From: an uncultured Clostridia bacterium
GTDB lineage: Bacteria > Bacillota > Clostridia > RUG12999
Length of the DNA stretch: 15,522 bases
NCBI GenBank assembly: GCA_949739095.1
Contig: CATIYX010000280.1
Location: forward strand, 1 to 15,522
Reading direction: 5' to 3'
In this document: in pieces, positions 7,177-14,722 of the stretch
How the letters are laid out: each line of letters starts with the position of its first letter
Position numbering within the stretch: position 1 is the first letter of the stretch
Notes under the pieces: model-generated
What the model was told of the DNA's origin: nothing
The model's database searches: none
What the model saw: only the letters and a program-made list of their open reading frames with translations
Made by a program: the position numbers and the translations under genes

Positions 7177-8337
7177 TCAATCAGTAATTGCATGGTCTGC
7201 TGCAATATCTCTGCCGCTCCATATTTTCTGCTGTGTCCACGGTACATCAGGGGCATGCCAAAAAGCATGGTTTTGCGGCAATCCCAATGCCAAAAAGACC
7301 GTACTGCATAGATACAAGCTACCTGTACAGATATATGGCTCTGCAATGGAAGGCTGATGTCCACACAGTCCAATTTGTAGCCATCCGTTTTTATCGAATG
7401 TCTCCGGTACGTCTAATGTCCTACGAATTACCGCGGTCAAGGCACAGCGTACCTGCGCCGGCTCCACTTCCTCAGGCAAATTTTCCAGCAGACTCATGGC
7501 AGATAAATGCCCAAAGCAACCCGTCCTGTATGCCAAAGACCGTCCGACTGCCGGAAAGCTGCCGTCCGGCAAAATCATGCGCTCCAAAATTCCTGCATAA
7601 CGTGCTGCCCGTTTCATAACCGGCTCTATCATCGCTTCCCATCTGCGGGATTCATCAGTCGGATTCATTTTGGTGATAATATCTACTAACATTGGCTGAA
7701 TCACAAAACTGTTATAGTAGTCCGCATGAAACTGCGGTCCGTCCCCATATAGTCCGTCTCCCTGATACCATTGTTCATGCTGGCGTAATGCATAATCAAT
7801 GCGCATAAAATCGCATTCTTCTCCCATCTCGTATAACGCTGTTTCCACCATTGCCGCAAACAGCAACCAATTGCAAAAATACGCCGTACAGCGCCGCAAT
7901 TGTTTGAGACAGCTCACCAAATTCTTTTTGGTTATTTTATCCAGTTTTTCATAGAGTTCTACCGGTGCACGTAAGATTCCCTGTGCTAAAAATGCGCCAT
8001 CCACCAACGGCTGGGAGCCATATTCTGCACTGAAATTCATGTTATCTTGACTGACAGGACAAGTTGCATGATGAATTGCCTGACGCGCCAACGCCGCATA
8101 TTTCTGCCGTAATTTCTCCTCCGCTTCATCTTCACACGGTGTCTCAAGCCATGGTGCAATGCCGCAAATGGTCCGTCCGAGCGCTTCTAAATGTGCAAAC
8201 GGCTCTCGTTTCTCCCGCATACCTTCCAATGTTTCAACCGGCATATTTTGTTTCAACATGTCATCCGCCAAATGCTCCAAAACAGGCGCCGCCACGCGCA
8301 ACATTGTCTCCACCCAATAGTTTCTTGTCTCCTGCAT
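7177..8337 (-). CDS. DUF2264 domain-containing protein
   Basis: A 386-residue, apparently soluble protein of the DUF2264 family, whose function is not established. Family-like segments include NYWVETMLRVAAPVLE near the N-terminus, GDGPQFHADYYNSFVIQPML in the middle and DGSFPAVGRSLAYRTGCFGH in the C-terminal half. The regular helix pairs with conserved aromatic and acidic residues resemble an alpha/alpha-toroid enzyme of the sort acting on carbohydrates, but that is inference. No signal peptide is seen. An upstream in-frame ATG at 8400 lies inside the promoter. ATG 8337 follows AAAGGGGAG at good spacing and gives the family N-terminus. The gene has its own promoter and terminator, so it is a single-gene unit. 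No carbohydrate genes are nearby to suggest a substrate. Confidence 0.88.
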   Translation of the reverse strand: MQETRNYWVETMLRVAAPVLEHLADDMLKQNMPVETLEGMREKREPFAHLEALGRTICGIAPWLETPCEDEAEEKLRQKYAALARQAIHHATCPVSQDNMNFSAEYGSQPLVDGAFLAQGILRAPVELYEKLDKITKKNLVSCLKQLRRCTAYFCNWLLFAAMVETALYEMGEECDFMRIDYALRQHEQWYQGDGLYGDGPQFHADYYNSFVIQPMLVDIITKMNPTDESRRWEAMIEPVMKRAARYAGILERMILPDGSFPAVGRSLAYRTGCFGHLSAMSLLENLPEEVEPAQVRCALTAVIRRTLDVPETFDKNGWLQIGLCGHQPSIAEPYICTGSLYLCSTVFLALGLPQNHAFWHAPDVPWTQQKIWSGRDIAADHAITD

Positions 8338-8371
8338 AATCCCGCTCCCCTTTCCTCTATTTCTGGTAGTT

Positions 8372-8400
8372 ATTATACTGCATGTGTAACTCCTATGCAA
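8372..8400 (-). promoter_or_regulatory. Promoter of the DUF2264 gene
   Basis: On the - strand, TTGCAT (complement of 8395-8400) and TATAAT (complement of 8372-8377) are 17 bases apart, with a perfect -10. It lies about 35 bases upstream of the chosen ATG, which also argues against the longer ORF start at 8400. Confidence 0.85.
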
Positions 8401-8408
8401 GTCCTTAT

Positions 8409-8437
8409 TTGACTTTTCTCATGGTTTTGCGTATAAT
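8409..8437 (+). promoter_or_regulatory. Promoter of the HAD phosphatase-WYL unit
   Basis: TTGACT (8409-8414) and TATAAT (8432-8437) are separated by 17 bases and almost match consensus. An AAGGAGG ribosome binding site follows at 8450-8456. The -35 element lies only 8 bases from that of the divergent DUF2264 promoter. Confidence 0.88.
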
Positions 8438-8464
8438 GGAAAACATAAAAAGGAGGACTTCCCC

Positions 8465-9157
8465 ATGAAATTAATTCTGTTTGATTTGGACGGTACGCTT
8501 GCAGACTCTCTGCAAGATTTAGCAGATAGCTGTAACTATGCATTGCAGCAAAATGGATTTCCTTCCCATCCTGTGGAGGACTACCGCTATCTAGTAGGAC
8601 AGGGCGTAGACAGGCTGTTGCTGGACGCATCGCCGGAATATGCACATGACGCACAGCAGCAAGCGACATTAAAACAAGCATTTCACCAGTATTACCATCA
8701 GCATTTTCTGGATTCCACGCATCTTTATCCGGGCATTTCTGCCATGCTTGAAATATTGCATCACGCCGGATATAAAATGGGTCTGCTTTCCAACAAGCCG
8801 GACGCATTTGTTGCACCAATTGTAGAAGCACTATCCCTGTCTCCCTATCTGGACGCTTATGCAGGTCAACGGAATGATATTCCACGCAAACCTGACCCCA
8901 CTGCGGCTCTGCAAATGATGGCACAACTTGGCTGCTTCGCTGCAGACACCTGTTATATTGGTGATTCCAATGTGGATATGCAAACCGCCCAAAACGCCGG
9001 TATTCGTAGCATTGGCGTATCTTGGGGATTTCGCGGACGTGCAGAACTGGAGCAGAGTGGTGCAGATGACATTGTTGATACACCCGCCCAGCTTGCCGCA
9101 CTCCTTACGTCCATTTTCCCGTCTCAAAGCAAGGAGAATCCCTATGCAAATCAGTAG
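8465..9157 (+). CDS. HAD-superfamily phosphatase, phosphoglycolate phosphatase-like
   Basis: A 230-residue HAD hydrolase of the Gph/PGP type (subfamily with a helical cap inserted after motif I). Motif I is FDLDGTLADS, with the nucleophile D7 and acid D9. Motif II is LLSNK with S109. Motif III is K142 in RKPDP, and motif IV is IGDSNVDM with D167 and D171. All catalytic positions are present, so it should be an active Mg-dependent phosphomonoesterase. Such enzymes are promiscuous and the substrate could be phosphoglycolate (including that released from damaged DNA ends), a sugar phosphate or a nucleotide. It starts behind a strong promoter and AAGGAGG site, and its last 14 bases overlap the WYL regulator gene. 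Confidence 0.92.
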   Translation: MKLILFDLDGTLADSLQDLADSCNYALQQNGFPSHPVEDYRYLVGQGVDRLLLDASPEYAHDAQQQATLKQAFHQYYHQHFLDSTHLYPGISAMLEILHHAGYKMGLLSNKPDAFVAPIVEALSLSPYLDAYAGQRNDIPRKPDPTAALQMMAQLGCFAADTCYIGDSNVDMQTAQNAGIRSIGVSWGFRGRAELEQSGADDIVDTPAQLAALLTSIFPSQSKENPYANQ

Positions 9158-10046
9158 ACTTTTTGAAATTGTTTATTTATTAATGCACCACGAAAAACTA
9201 ACTGCGAAAGCACTTGCCGCACGGTTTGAAATTTCCCAGCGGACGGTTTACCGCGACATTGAAGCACTGTGTCAAGCTGGCATCCCCATCTATACGACCA
9301 AAGGCAAAGGCGGCGGTATCCGGCTGTCAGACGGTTTTGTTCTGAACAAATCAGTTCTTTCCGAAGCAGAACAGACGGAAATCCTGTCCGCTCTCCATGG
9401 ACTGCAAAATGTTCCATATGGCGCGGCACAGCCGCTTTTGGATAAATTAAGCGCACTGTTTCACACATCAAACACCGACTGGATTGAAGTTGATTTTACC
9501 AACTGGAGCGACCGCACAGAGGAACAGGAACGGTTCTGGCAATTAAAACACGCTATTTTAAGCCGTCAAACCATTTGTTTCGACTACTTCAGCGGCAAGG
9601 GTGAAACAACTCACCGCCGTGTGGAACCACTAAAAATCATTTTTAAAGGGCAGGCGTGGTACTTACTTGGCTTTTGTCTGGACAGACAGGATACCCGTTT
9701 TTTTAAACTGAGCCGTATACACGATTTATCACTGACAGGCGATATTTTTGAACGTTCGCCTACCGCTTCTGTGCCATCCTTTTCTCACATGGAATACCAT
9801 CCTATTTGTATAAAAGTGACGCTGCAATTTGAGGGTGCCGCCGCGTTCCGCGTTTGTGATGAATTTTCCCGCAATGATTTGACTTTTCAACCGGACGGCA
9901 GCATCATTGTACAAGCATCTTTTCCACAAGACTGGCTTTATGCATATCTCATGACTTTCGGCGAACATGTGGAAGTTTTACAGCCCCTGTCTGTCCGCGA
10001 AACGCTGCGGCAAAAACACTGTGCAGCAGCAGAAAAAAATATTTAA
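9144..10046 (+). CDS. WYL-domain transcriptional regulator (HTH-WYL, YafY-like)
   Basis: A 300-residue regulator with an N-terminal helix-turn-helix (about 1-60, including ALAARFEISQRTVYRDIEAL), a WYL domain (about 130-205, with the W172-Y173-L174 triad and the FFKLSRI strand at 186-192) and a C-terminal WCX-like extension. WYL domains are ligand- or nucleic-acid-sensing modules; relatives such as PafBC respond to DNA damage and others control phage-defence loci. The ATG at 9144 is preceded by AAGGAG (9131-9136) and overlaps the phosphatase gene by 14 bases; longer starts inside the phosphatase gene have no family support. It sits 73 bases before two GyrI-like genes and an Fpg-like gene, its likely targets or partners. 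The ligand is unknown. Confidence 0.93.
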   Translation: MQISRLFEIVYLLMHHEKLTAKALAARFEISQRTVYRDIEALCQAGIPIYTTKGKGGGIRLSDGFVLNKSVLSEAEQTEILSALHGLQNVPYGAAQPLLDKLSALFHTSNTDWIEVDFTNWSDRTEEQERFWQLKHAILSRQTICFDYFSGKGETTHRRVEPLKIIFKGQAWYLLGFCLDRQDTRFFKLSRIHDLSLTGDIFERSPTASVPSFSHMEYHPICIKVTLQFEGAAAFRVCDEFSRNDLTFQPDGSIIVQASFPQDWLYAYLMTFGEHVEVLQPLSVRETLRQKHCAAAEKNI

Positions 10047-10075
10047 TTCCCATGCGATGTCATATTATGTGTGAT

Positions 10076-10119
10076 AAACTACTTCCTGAACAACATCATT
10101 TTTGAGGAGGTAGTTTTTT
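10076..10119 (+). promoter_or_regulatory. Hairpin covering the ribosome binding site of the first GyrI-like gene
   Basis: AAACTACTTCC (10076-10086) pairs with GGAGGTAGTTT (10106-10116) over 11 positions with one G-U, around a 19-base loop. The right arm contains most of the GAGGAGG ribosome binding site (10104-10110), and six T follow before the ATG at 10120. It can be read as a ribosome-binding-site sequesterer, an intrinsic terminator for the upstream phosphatase-WYL transcript, or both. Confidence 0.6.
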
Positions 10120-10581
10120 ATGCAGTATGAAATTGTAACTTTACCGAAAAAAACAGTTGTGGGGTTATGCACCCGCACATCCAATCTGGCGCCGGACATG
10201 TCCGCTAAAATCGGCGGACTATGGCATTCCTTTTTTGAGGATGGCGTCTATGCCGCCACCCTGAACAAATCCACCCAGACAACATTGGGGCTATATTCAG
10301 ACTATGCAGGTGATGAAAAGGATGCATATGATATTACTGTAGGCTGCGAGGTATCGACTGCGGAAAATTTGCCGCAGGGCGCAATATGCAAAACCATCCC
10401 AGCCGGGAACTATGCAAAATTTATCATCCATGGCGACCCAGTGAATGCTGTAATGCAATTTTGGATGAAGTTGTGGGAATTCCCGTTAGACCGCGCTTTC
10501 ACCGCTGATTTTGAAGAATATTTACCGAATGATAAGGATGACGATACCTGCGAAATCCATATTTATATTTCATTGAAATGA
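10120..10581 (+). CDS. GyrI-like / effector-binding domain protein (short form)
   Basis: A 153-residue stand-alone ligand-binding protein of the GyrI-like (SRPBCC-unrelated, SHS2-type) fold used as the effector domain of AraC/BmrR regulators. Visible features are the N-terminal VTLPKKTVVGLCTRTSN strand-helix start, a middle segment LGLYSDYAGDEKDAYDITVGCEV, the second-repeat motif IPAGNYAKFIIHGDP (about 103-117) and the terminal DFEEYLPND...CEIHIYISLK strand. No helix-turn-helix is present, so it is not itself a regulator. It may bind or sequester a small molecule. It is followed 11 bases later by a longer GyrI-like gene whose ribosome binding site overlaps its stop codon. Ligand and partner are unknown. 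Confidence 0.87.
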   Translation: MQYEIVTLPKKTVVGLCTRTSNLAPDMSAKIGGLWHSFFEDGVYAATLNKSTQTTLGLYSDYAGDEKDAYDITVGCEVSTAENLPQGAICKTIPAGNYAKFIIHGDPVNAVMQFWMKLWEFPLDRAFTADFEEYLPNDKDDDTCEIHIYISLK

Positions 10582-10592
10582 GGTAATCTTCC

Positions 10593-11234
10593 ATGGAACC
10601 ATTGGACTATAAAAAAGCATATGCAGATTTATACTTACCAAAAGCAAAACCTACGCTCATACAAGTTCCTGAAATGCCGTTTATCTGCGTAGCGGGCAAT
10701 GGTGACCCAAATGAACCGGACGGCTGCTACAGCAGGGCACTTGCACTACTCTACAGTCTGTCTTTCACCATCAAAATGAGCCCTAAAGCAGGCATAGATA
10801 TCGACGGCTATTTTGCCTATAAGGTCCCGCCGCTGGAAGGTCTTTGGTGGCAGGACGATGGCAATATTGACCTCTCGCACAAGCAGGATTTCCATTTCAT
10901 TTCTATGATTCGCCAACCGAATTTTGTGACAGAACAGGTATTTGACTGGGCATGTACACAAGTTAAAAAAAAGAAGTCAGCGCTGGATGTTTCGAAGGCA
11001 CTACTAACATCTTTTGCGGAAGGATTGTGCGTCCAAATGCTGCACATTGGTCCGTATGATACAGAACCGGAAACATTAGCCATCATGCATGATTTTATGC
11101 AAAGTCATGGGCTAGCACCGGATATTAGCGAAACGCGGCGGCACCACGAAATTTATCTTTCCGACCCACGCCGCACCAAACCAGAACGCTGCAAAACCGT
11201 GCTACGTATTCCTGTGAAGCGATTGGAGGAATAG
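10593..11234 (+). CDS. GyrI-like small-molecule-binding protein (long form)
   Basis: A 213-residue protein of the longer GyrI-like family. It starts MEPLDYKKAYADLYLPKAKP, then IQVPEMPFICVAGNGDPNE. The ligand-cavity region includes PPLEGLWWQDD (about 79-89), and the second half carries VQMLHIGPYDTEPETLAIMHDFMQ followed by HEIYLSDPRRTKPERCKTVLRIPV at the C-terminus. Some members of this group have been reported to hydrolyse cyclopropanoid DNA-alkylating compounds; others only bind ligands, so catalysis is possible but unproven here. The ATG is preceded by GAGGT at 10580-10584, and the stop is 3 bases from the Fpg-like gene, whose ribosome binding site lies within this gene. Tight packing indicates a shared transcript. 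Confidence 0.87.
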   Translation: MEPLDYKKAYADLYLPKAKPTLIQVPEMPFICVAGNGDPNEPDGCYSRALALLYSLSFTIKMSPKAGIDIDGYFAYKVPPLEGLWWQDDGNIDLSHKQDFHFISMIRQPNFVTEQVFDWACTQVKKKKSALDVSKALLTSFAEGLCVQMLHIGPYDTEPETLAIMHDFMQSHGLAPDISETRRHHEIYLSDPRRTKPERCKTVLRIPVKRLEE

Positions 11235-11237
11235 TTC

Positions 11238-12074
11238 ATGCTAGAATTACCCGAAAGCACTACCATTGTCAAACAATTAAATGAAACGGTTTGGGAACAA
11301 AAAATTGTTCGAGTAGTCGCTGCGCATTCGCCGCACCGTTTTGCATTTTTCTTTGGCGACCCTGCGTCATACCCACTTCTTTTGACAGGATTAACAATAA
11401 AAAAAGCTACTGCATATGGCGGCTTAGTAGAACTGGAATTATCAGACAATATACGTTTGGTGTTGGGCGATGGCGTGAGTATTCGCTATTTTCCCTCCGG
11501 CACAAAAACACCCGCCAAACATCAGTTGCTTCTGCAATTGGACGACGACAGTACATTGATCTGTACAGTCCAAATGTATGGCGGACTTTGGGCGTTCCAT
11601 GCAGGTGAAAATGACAACTTTTATTATCTTGTTGCCAAAGAAAAGCCTTCCCCGCTATCGCCGGATTTCACTCCCACCTATTTTGAACACCTACTCGCTG
11701 GGACATCAAAACAAAGTCTTAGCGCAAAGGCATTTTTAGCAACACAACAACGCATTCCGGGACTGGGAAACGGTGTTTTGCAAGATATTCTCTTTGAAAC
11801 AGGTATTCATCCCAAAACAAAACTCACTTTGCTGCGCAGCGGGCAGCTTGACGACCTGTATCAAAGTGTAACCAGCGTACTGCGCACAATGGCAAATGAC
11901 GGCGGACGCAATACTGAAAAAGATTTATTTGGTCAGTCCGGCAGCTATCCGTGCAGACTGTCCAAAAACACTTGGCATCTTCCCTGCCCGCGCTGCGGCG
12001 GCACTATTATGCGTCAGGCATACCTTGGCGGAACTATTTATTTCTGTTCCTCCTGCCAGCCGCCAATTCAATAA
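11238..12074 (+). CDS. Fpg/Nei-family (endonuclease VIII-like) protein lacking canonical catalytic residues
   Basis: A 278-residue protein with the Fpg/Nei layout: an N-terminal beta-rich domain, an H2TH DNA-binding region (about 160-195, with RIPGLGNGVLQDILFETGIHP and conserved N178) and a C-terminal zinc finger C250-x2-C253-x16-C270-x2-C273 followed by Q. It begins MLELPE, where active enzymes begin MPELPE: Glu3 is kept but the Schiff-base Pro2 is Leu. The beta-hairpin lysine position reads GG (61-62), and the zinc-finger loop arginine, five residues before C270, is Gly265. I recall similar Firmicute proteins annotated as endonuclease VIII that also have a hydrophobic residue 2. It should bind DNA, but base excision by the usual mechanism is doubtful. 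It is the last gene of the unit, 3 bases after the GyrI-like gene. Confidence 0.88.
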   Translation: MLELPESTTIVKQLNETVWEQKIVRVVAAHSPHRFAFFFGDPASYPLLLTGLTIKKATAYGGLVELELSDNIRLVLGDGVSIRYFPSGTKTPAKHQLLLQLDDDSTLICTVQMYGGLWAFHAGENDNFYYLVAKEKPSPLSPDFTPTYFEHLLAGTSKQSLSAKAFLATQQRIPGLGNGVLQDILFETGIHPKTKLTLLRSGQLDDLYQSVTSVLRTMANDGGRNTEKDLFGQSGSYPCRLSKNTWHLPCPRCGGTIMRQAYLGGTIYFCSSCQPPIQ

Positions 12075-12120
12075 ACATATTGATGTTTTTATCTAAAGCA
12101 CTCATACCACCTAGAGATAT

Positions 12121-12167
12121 ATAAAAAAGGGAACAAGCTGACTTTGCCAGCCGGTTCCCTTTTTTAT
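12121..12167. terminator. Bidirectional intrinsic terminator between convergent genes
   Basis: Arms 12121-12134 and 12154-12167 form 14 pairs with a GGGAAC/GTTCCC core and flanking A6/T6 runs. An inner GCTG/CAGC pairing (12137-12140 with 12148-12151) extends the stem past a small internal loop. It separates the + strand Fpg-like gene from the - strand 821-residue gene and can serve both. Confidence 0.92.
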
Positions 12168-12179
12168 TATCTTTTGTGT

Positions 12180-14645
12180 TTACTGTTTTAGCTCAACAGC
12201 AGCAGGATAGAACTTACCGTCCTCCTGATAAAACAGTTTGGATTGATATAATTCTTTGGGGAAATATTTTCCAATGATTCCTTTTGCCATCAACAAATTT
12301 TCAAATTGATAAAGGGTAATACCATCGCTGCCCACTTCCTGCAAAATGGCAGCAACCAGTTCGTCAAACCGCCGTACCTTTTTCTCTTTTGGCACTATAA
12401 TTGTTTTAATATACCGTCGGTCCTCCACATGGGGCGCCACCAACACATAATCCTTGCTCGGATAGGCATATAATACCGTCTCCATCAAATAAGCATTCCA
12501 GTCAAGACCAATCTCCGGCAGTTCGTCATAAAAATCAATTTTGATAATCGGTAAATATCCGTCTTTTCCTATATGCCGGCGAATCACCTGATAAATTTGA
12601 TCCACACTCTCCGGCTGCAAATCAAATTGTTCCCTCTTCATATATGCGTCTTCGGAAATCCGCACCAAGTCCTGTTCAATATGCTTGAAAACAGCATAGC
12701 TTGTACCCATGGATAGCTGCACTTCTTTGATAAATTCAAGATAGTCACTATAGCGGATAACCGTTTTGTCAAAGAAAAACGCACGGATAATATCGTCGGT
12801 GTTTAAATTCTTGAATTTCTCGCGGTTACGGACAATATGTGGACGTTTGAACTGAAATTCTCCGGCAAACAAATAATCTGCAACATAAAACAGGTTCGTT
12901 GAATTTTGGATGCTGTTTTTCTCTAAAAATGCCGTTTGCTGTTTCACACAATCATATAATAAATATTCGTTCGCATAACCCGAAAACTTGTCAAACAATT
13001 GTTGCAGTACATCATGCAGCATGGCACGTTCTTCTTTCGTCACCTTTAAAAATTCGGCATGAATAAAATAGTTATATTGCCAGTGCAAAATTTCACTATT
13101 ACGGTAGCTGGTGTTTAAAATCACCATCTCCGATGTCCCCATAAATTTTTCTTTAATTTCATTCTTATGCACAGGGCGCCCACACGATTTAATATATGCC
13201 GCAATCTGGGTGCGGATTTCCTGTTTTTCCATACCTTTTTTGATAATTAAATCCCGTTCAAACTTAAATTCTTTTTGAAAATAATATTTCAGGACGCCTT
13301 GCAGAAAATATTTGTTATGAACGTTGCTCTGTACGTCCAATTTTTCCTGAAATTTTAAATATAACTCACTAAACAATACGGTAGATGATGGTAGAGACAA
13401 AATATATTGATAAATTTCTTCCAGCAGTGCCGGATTAATTTTAATGTGGTCTTTTGAAATATAGGTTCCACGGTCGCATAGTACCAGATAATTGGAGACC
13501 CTTGCCATCACAGAACGATTATTACCCGCCAATTCTAGCCCTTCAAATTCTAAATTAACCAATTCTCGAAGCCGCTCTATTTGTTCATCATCATAGATAC
13601 GGATACCATTTTTAAAATATTTTTTCACTGCCACTGCACATAATTTTCCATAGGAAGAAATGCCGCGGTAAACATAGTCTCCACTTTTTTTATAACCATT
13701 CATGAGCAGATAGTTCAGATAGTCCTCCAAGTCCACAAAGCTAATACCACGTGCTGTCAAGGCTTCATCAATATCCATGACCTTTTCATAAAAATTCTGC
13801 ACTTCCCCTATATGCTTCGCTGTAATCTTTTCCAGCTTTCTGATGACATCTTCTGCCTTCATACCATTCACCAGCAACTTATCCGCAAAATTCAGACATT
13901 CCTCTTTGCGCGCCACGGAAACCACATATTTCACAACCTCTAAATCCTCTTTTGTATGAAAATAAATCCGAAACGAGCGAAATGAAATATAGTCCGTGAA
14001 ACGGTATTTCGCCTGATAAATGTGGCAAACAACTTCAATGATATTATTTACATATTCAATGAGACGCTGTTCAATTTGCCGAACACGCTCCCGCGTAATG
14101 TCCATTTGATTTCCCAACTGTTGTAGCGTAACCCCCGCTGCCCGCTGTACTAAAATAGAATAATGATAATTTTCTTTGATATAGTCCAGCATACGCTGCA
14201 CCAACTGTTCGCCAGGCAACGAAAGAAGCGATTGCAGCTCCAGCACAGATTCATAAATAGACGGCTCATTTGTGTGAATTTCTTCCCGTCGGCACCGCGC
14301 AAGTTCTCCGGCTGTTTTGATACCGCGCTGCTGAAGTGTAACCACAGTCTTTTTAAATCGCCCCATATCATTCATACATAATAGCGGTACCTTATCATTC
14401 GATGGATGAATTTCATCAAATACTTCGGAAATACCCGCTGTACCGCCTGACTTTGACGCTTGTTTTTCCATATTCCAACGGTATAAAATTCTTTCTCGTT
14501 TCGATTTACCAATTCCTTTCACATGGTTTAGCCTACGGAAATCAAACGAATTCAGGTCCTGCAAATAGACATACCCTTCCCGATGACAAAATTCGACAAA
14601 CAGTCCAAAGATGTTCTCATGGAAAACTTCTCTTATTGTACGCAC
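12180..14645 (-). CDS. Large uncharacterised protein with alpha-CTD-like and sigma region 4-like DNA-binding segments
   Basis: An 821-residue soluble protein that I do not recognise as a named family. In order: a helix-hairpin-helix segment like the RNA polymerase alpha C-terminal domain (about 25-56, LNHVKGIGKSKRERIL); a second similar helical segment (about 96-135); a sigma-70 region 4-like helix-turn-helix (about 165-199, VTLQQLGNQMDITRERVRQIEQRL); then from about 300 to the end a series of roughly 60-70-residue helix-rich units ending in beta-hairpin-like aromatic strands, resembling winged-helix repeats. There are no membrane segments and no visible nuclease or ATPase motif. The start is GTG at 14645: an in-frame TAG lies directly upstream, and the next ATG is 58 codons in. 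The ribosome binding site, GAGGG 4 bases upstream, is poor. A good promoter lies about 90 bases upstream. A DNA-binding transcription factor is the best guess. Confidence 0.8.
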   Translation of the reverse strand: MRTIREVFHENIFGLFVEFCHREGYVYLQDLNSFDFRRLNHVKGIGKSKRERILYRWNMEKQASKSGGTAGISEVFDEIHPSNDKVPLLCMNDMGRFKKTVVTLQQRGIKTAGELARCRREEIHTNEPSIYESVLELQSLLSLPGEQLVQRMLDYIKENYHYSILVQRAAGVTLQQLGNQMDITRERVRQIEQRLIEYVNNIIEVVCHIYQAKYRFTDYISFRSFRIYFHTKEDLEVVKYVVSVARKEECLNFADKLLVNGMKAEDVIRKLEKITAKHIGEVQNFYEKVMDIDEALTARGISFVDLEDYLNYLLMNGYKKSGDYVYRGISSYGKLCAVAVKKYFKNGIRIYDDEQIERLRELVNLEFEGLELAGNNRSVMARVSNYLVLCDRGTYISKDHIKINPALLEEIYQYILSLPSSTVLFSELYLKFQEKLDVQSNVHNKYFLQGVLKYYFQKEFKFERDLIIKKGMEKQEIRTQIAAYIKSCGRPVHKNEIKEKFMGTSEMVILNTSYRNSEILHWQYNYFIHAEFLKVTKEERAMLHDVLQQLFDKFSGYANEYLLYDCVKQQTAFLEKNSIQNSTNLFYVADYLFAGEFQFKRPHIVRNREKFKNLNTDDIIRAFFFDKTVIRYSDYLEFIKEVQLSMGTSYAVFKHIEQDLVRISEDAYMKREQFDLQPESVDQIYQVIRRHIGKDGYLPIIKIDFYDELPEIGLDWNAYLMETVLYAYPSKDYVLVAPHVEDRRYIKTIIVPKEKKVRRFDELVAAILQEVGSDGITLYQFENLLMAKGIIGKYFPKELYQSKLFYQEDGKFYPAAVELKQ

Positions 14646-14702
14646 CTAACCCTCACCACACTTTGCCTAGTATCTAATTATGTCTCCTTTTCTTCTGTTT
14701 TT

Positions 14703-14722
14703 GAAGAAGATTCTACTTCTTC
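14703..14722 (-). promoter_or_regulatory. Leader hairpin upstream of the 821-residue gene
   Basis: GAAGAAG (14703-14709) and CTTCTTC (14716-14722) form a perfect 7-pair stem with a 6-base loop in the predicted 5' leader, just after the expected transcription start. No U-tract follows on the - strand. It could stabilise the message, or the symmetry could be an operator. Confidence 0.4.

Noticed and set aside
8373..9101. 242-codon - strand ORF opposite the HAD phosphatase
   Set aside because: It runs across two clear promoters and an intact phosphatase on the other strand, and no family features are present.
8928..9143. Upstream extension of the WYL regulator inside the phosphatase gene
   Set aside because: It overlaps the conserved HAD motif IV region in another frame, and the HTH domain begins exactly at ATG 9144, behind AAGGAG.
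10040..10068. Promoter before the first GyrI-like gene (TATTTA-17-TATTAT)
   Set aside because: The -35 match is poor; A/T-rich sequence makes such pairs common.
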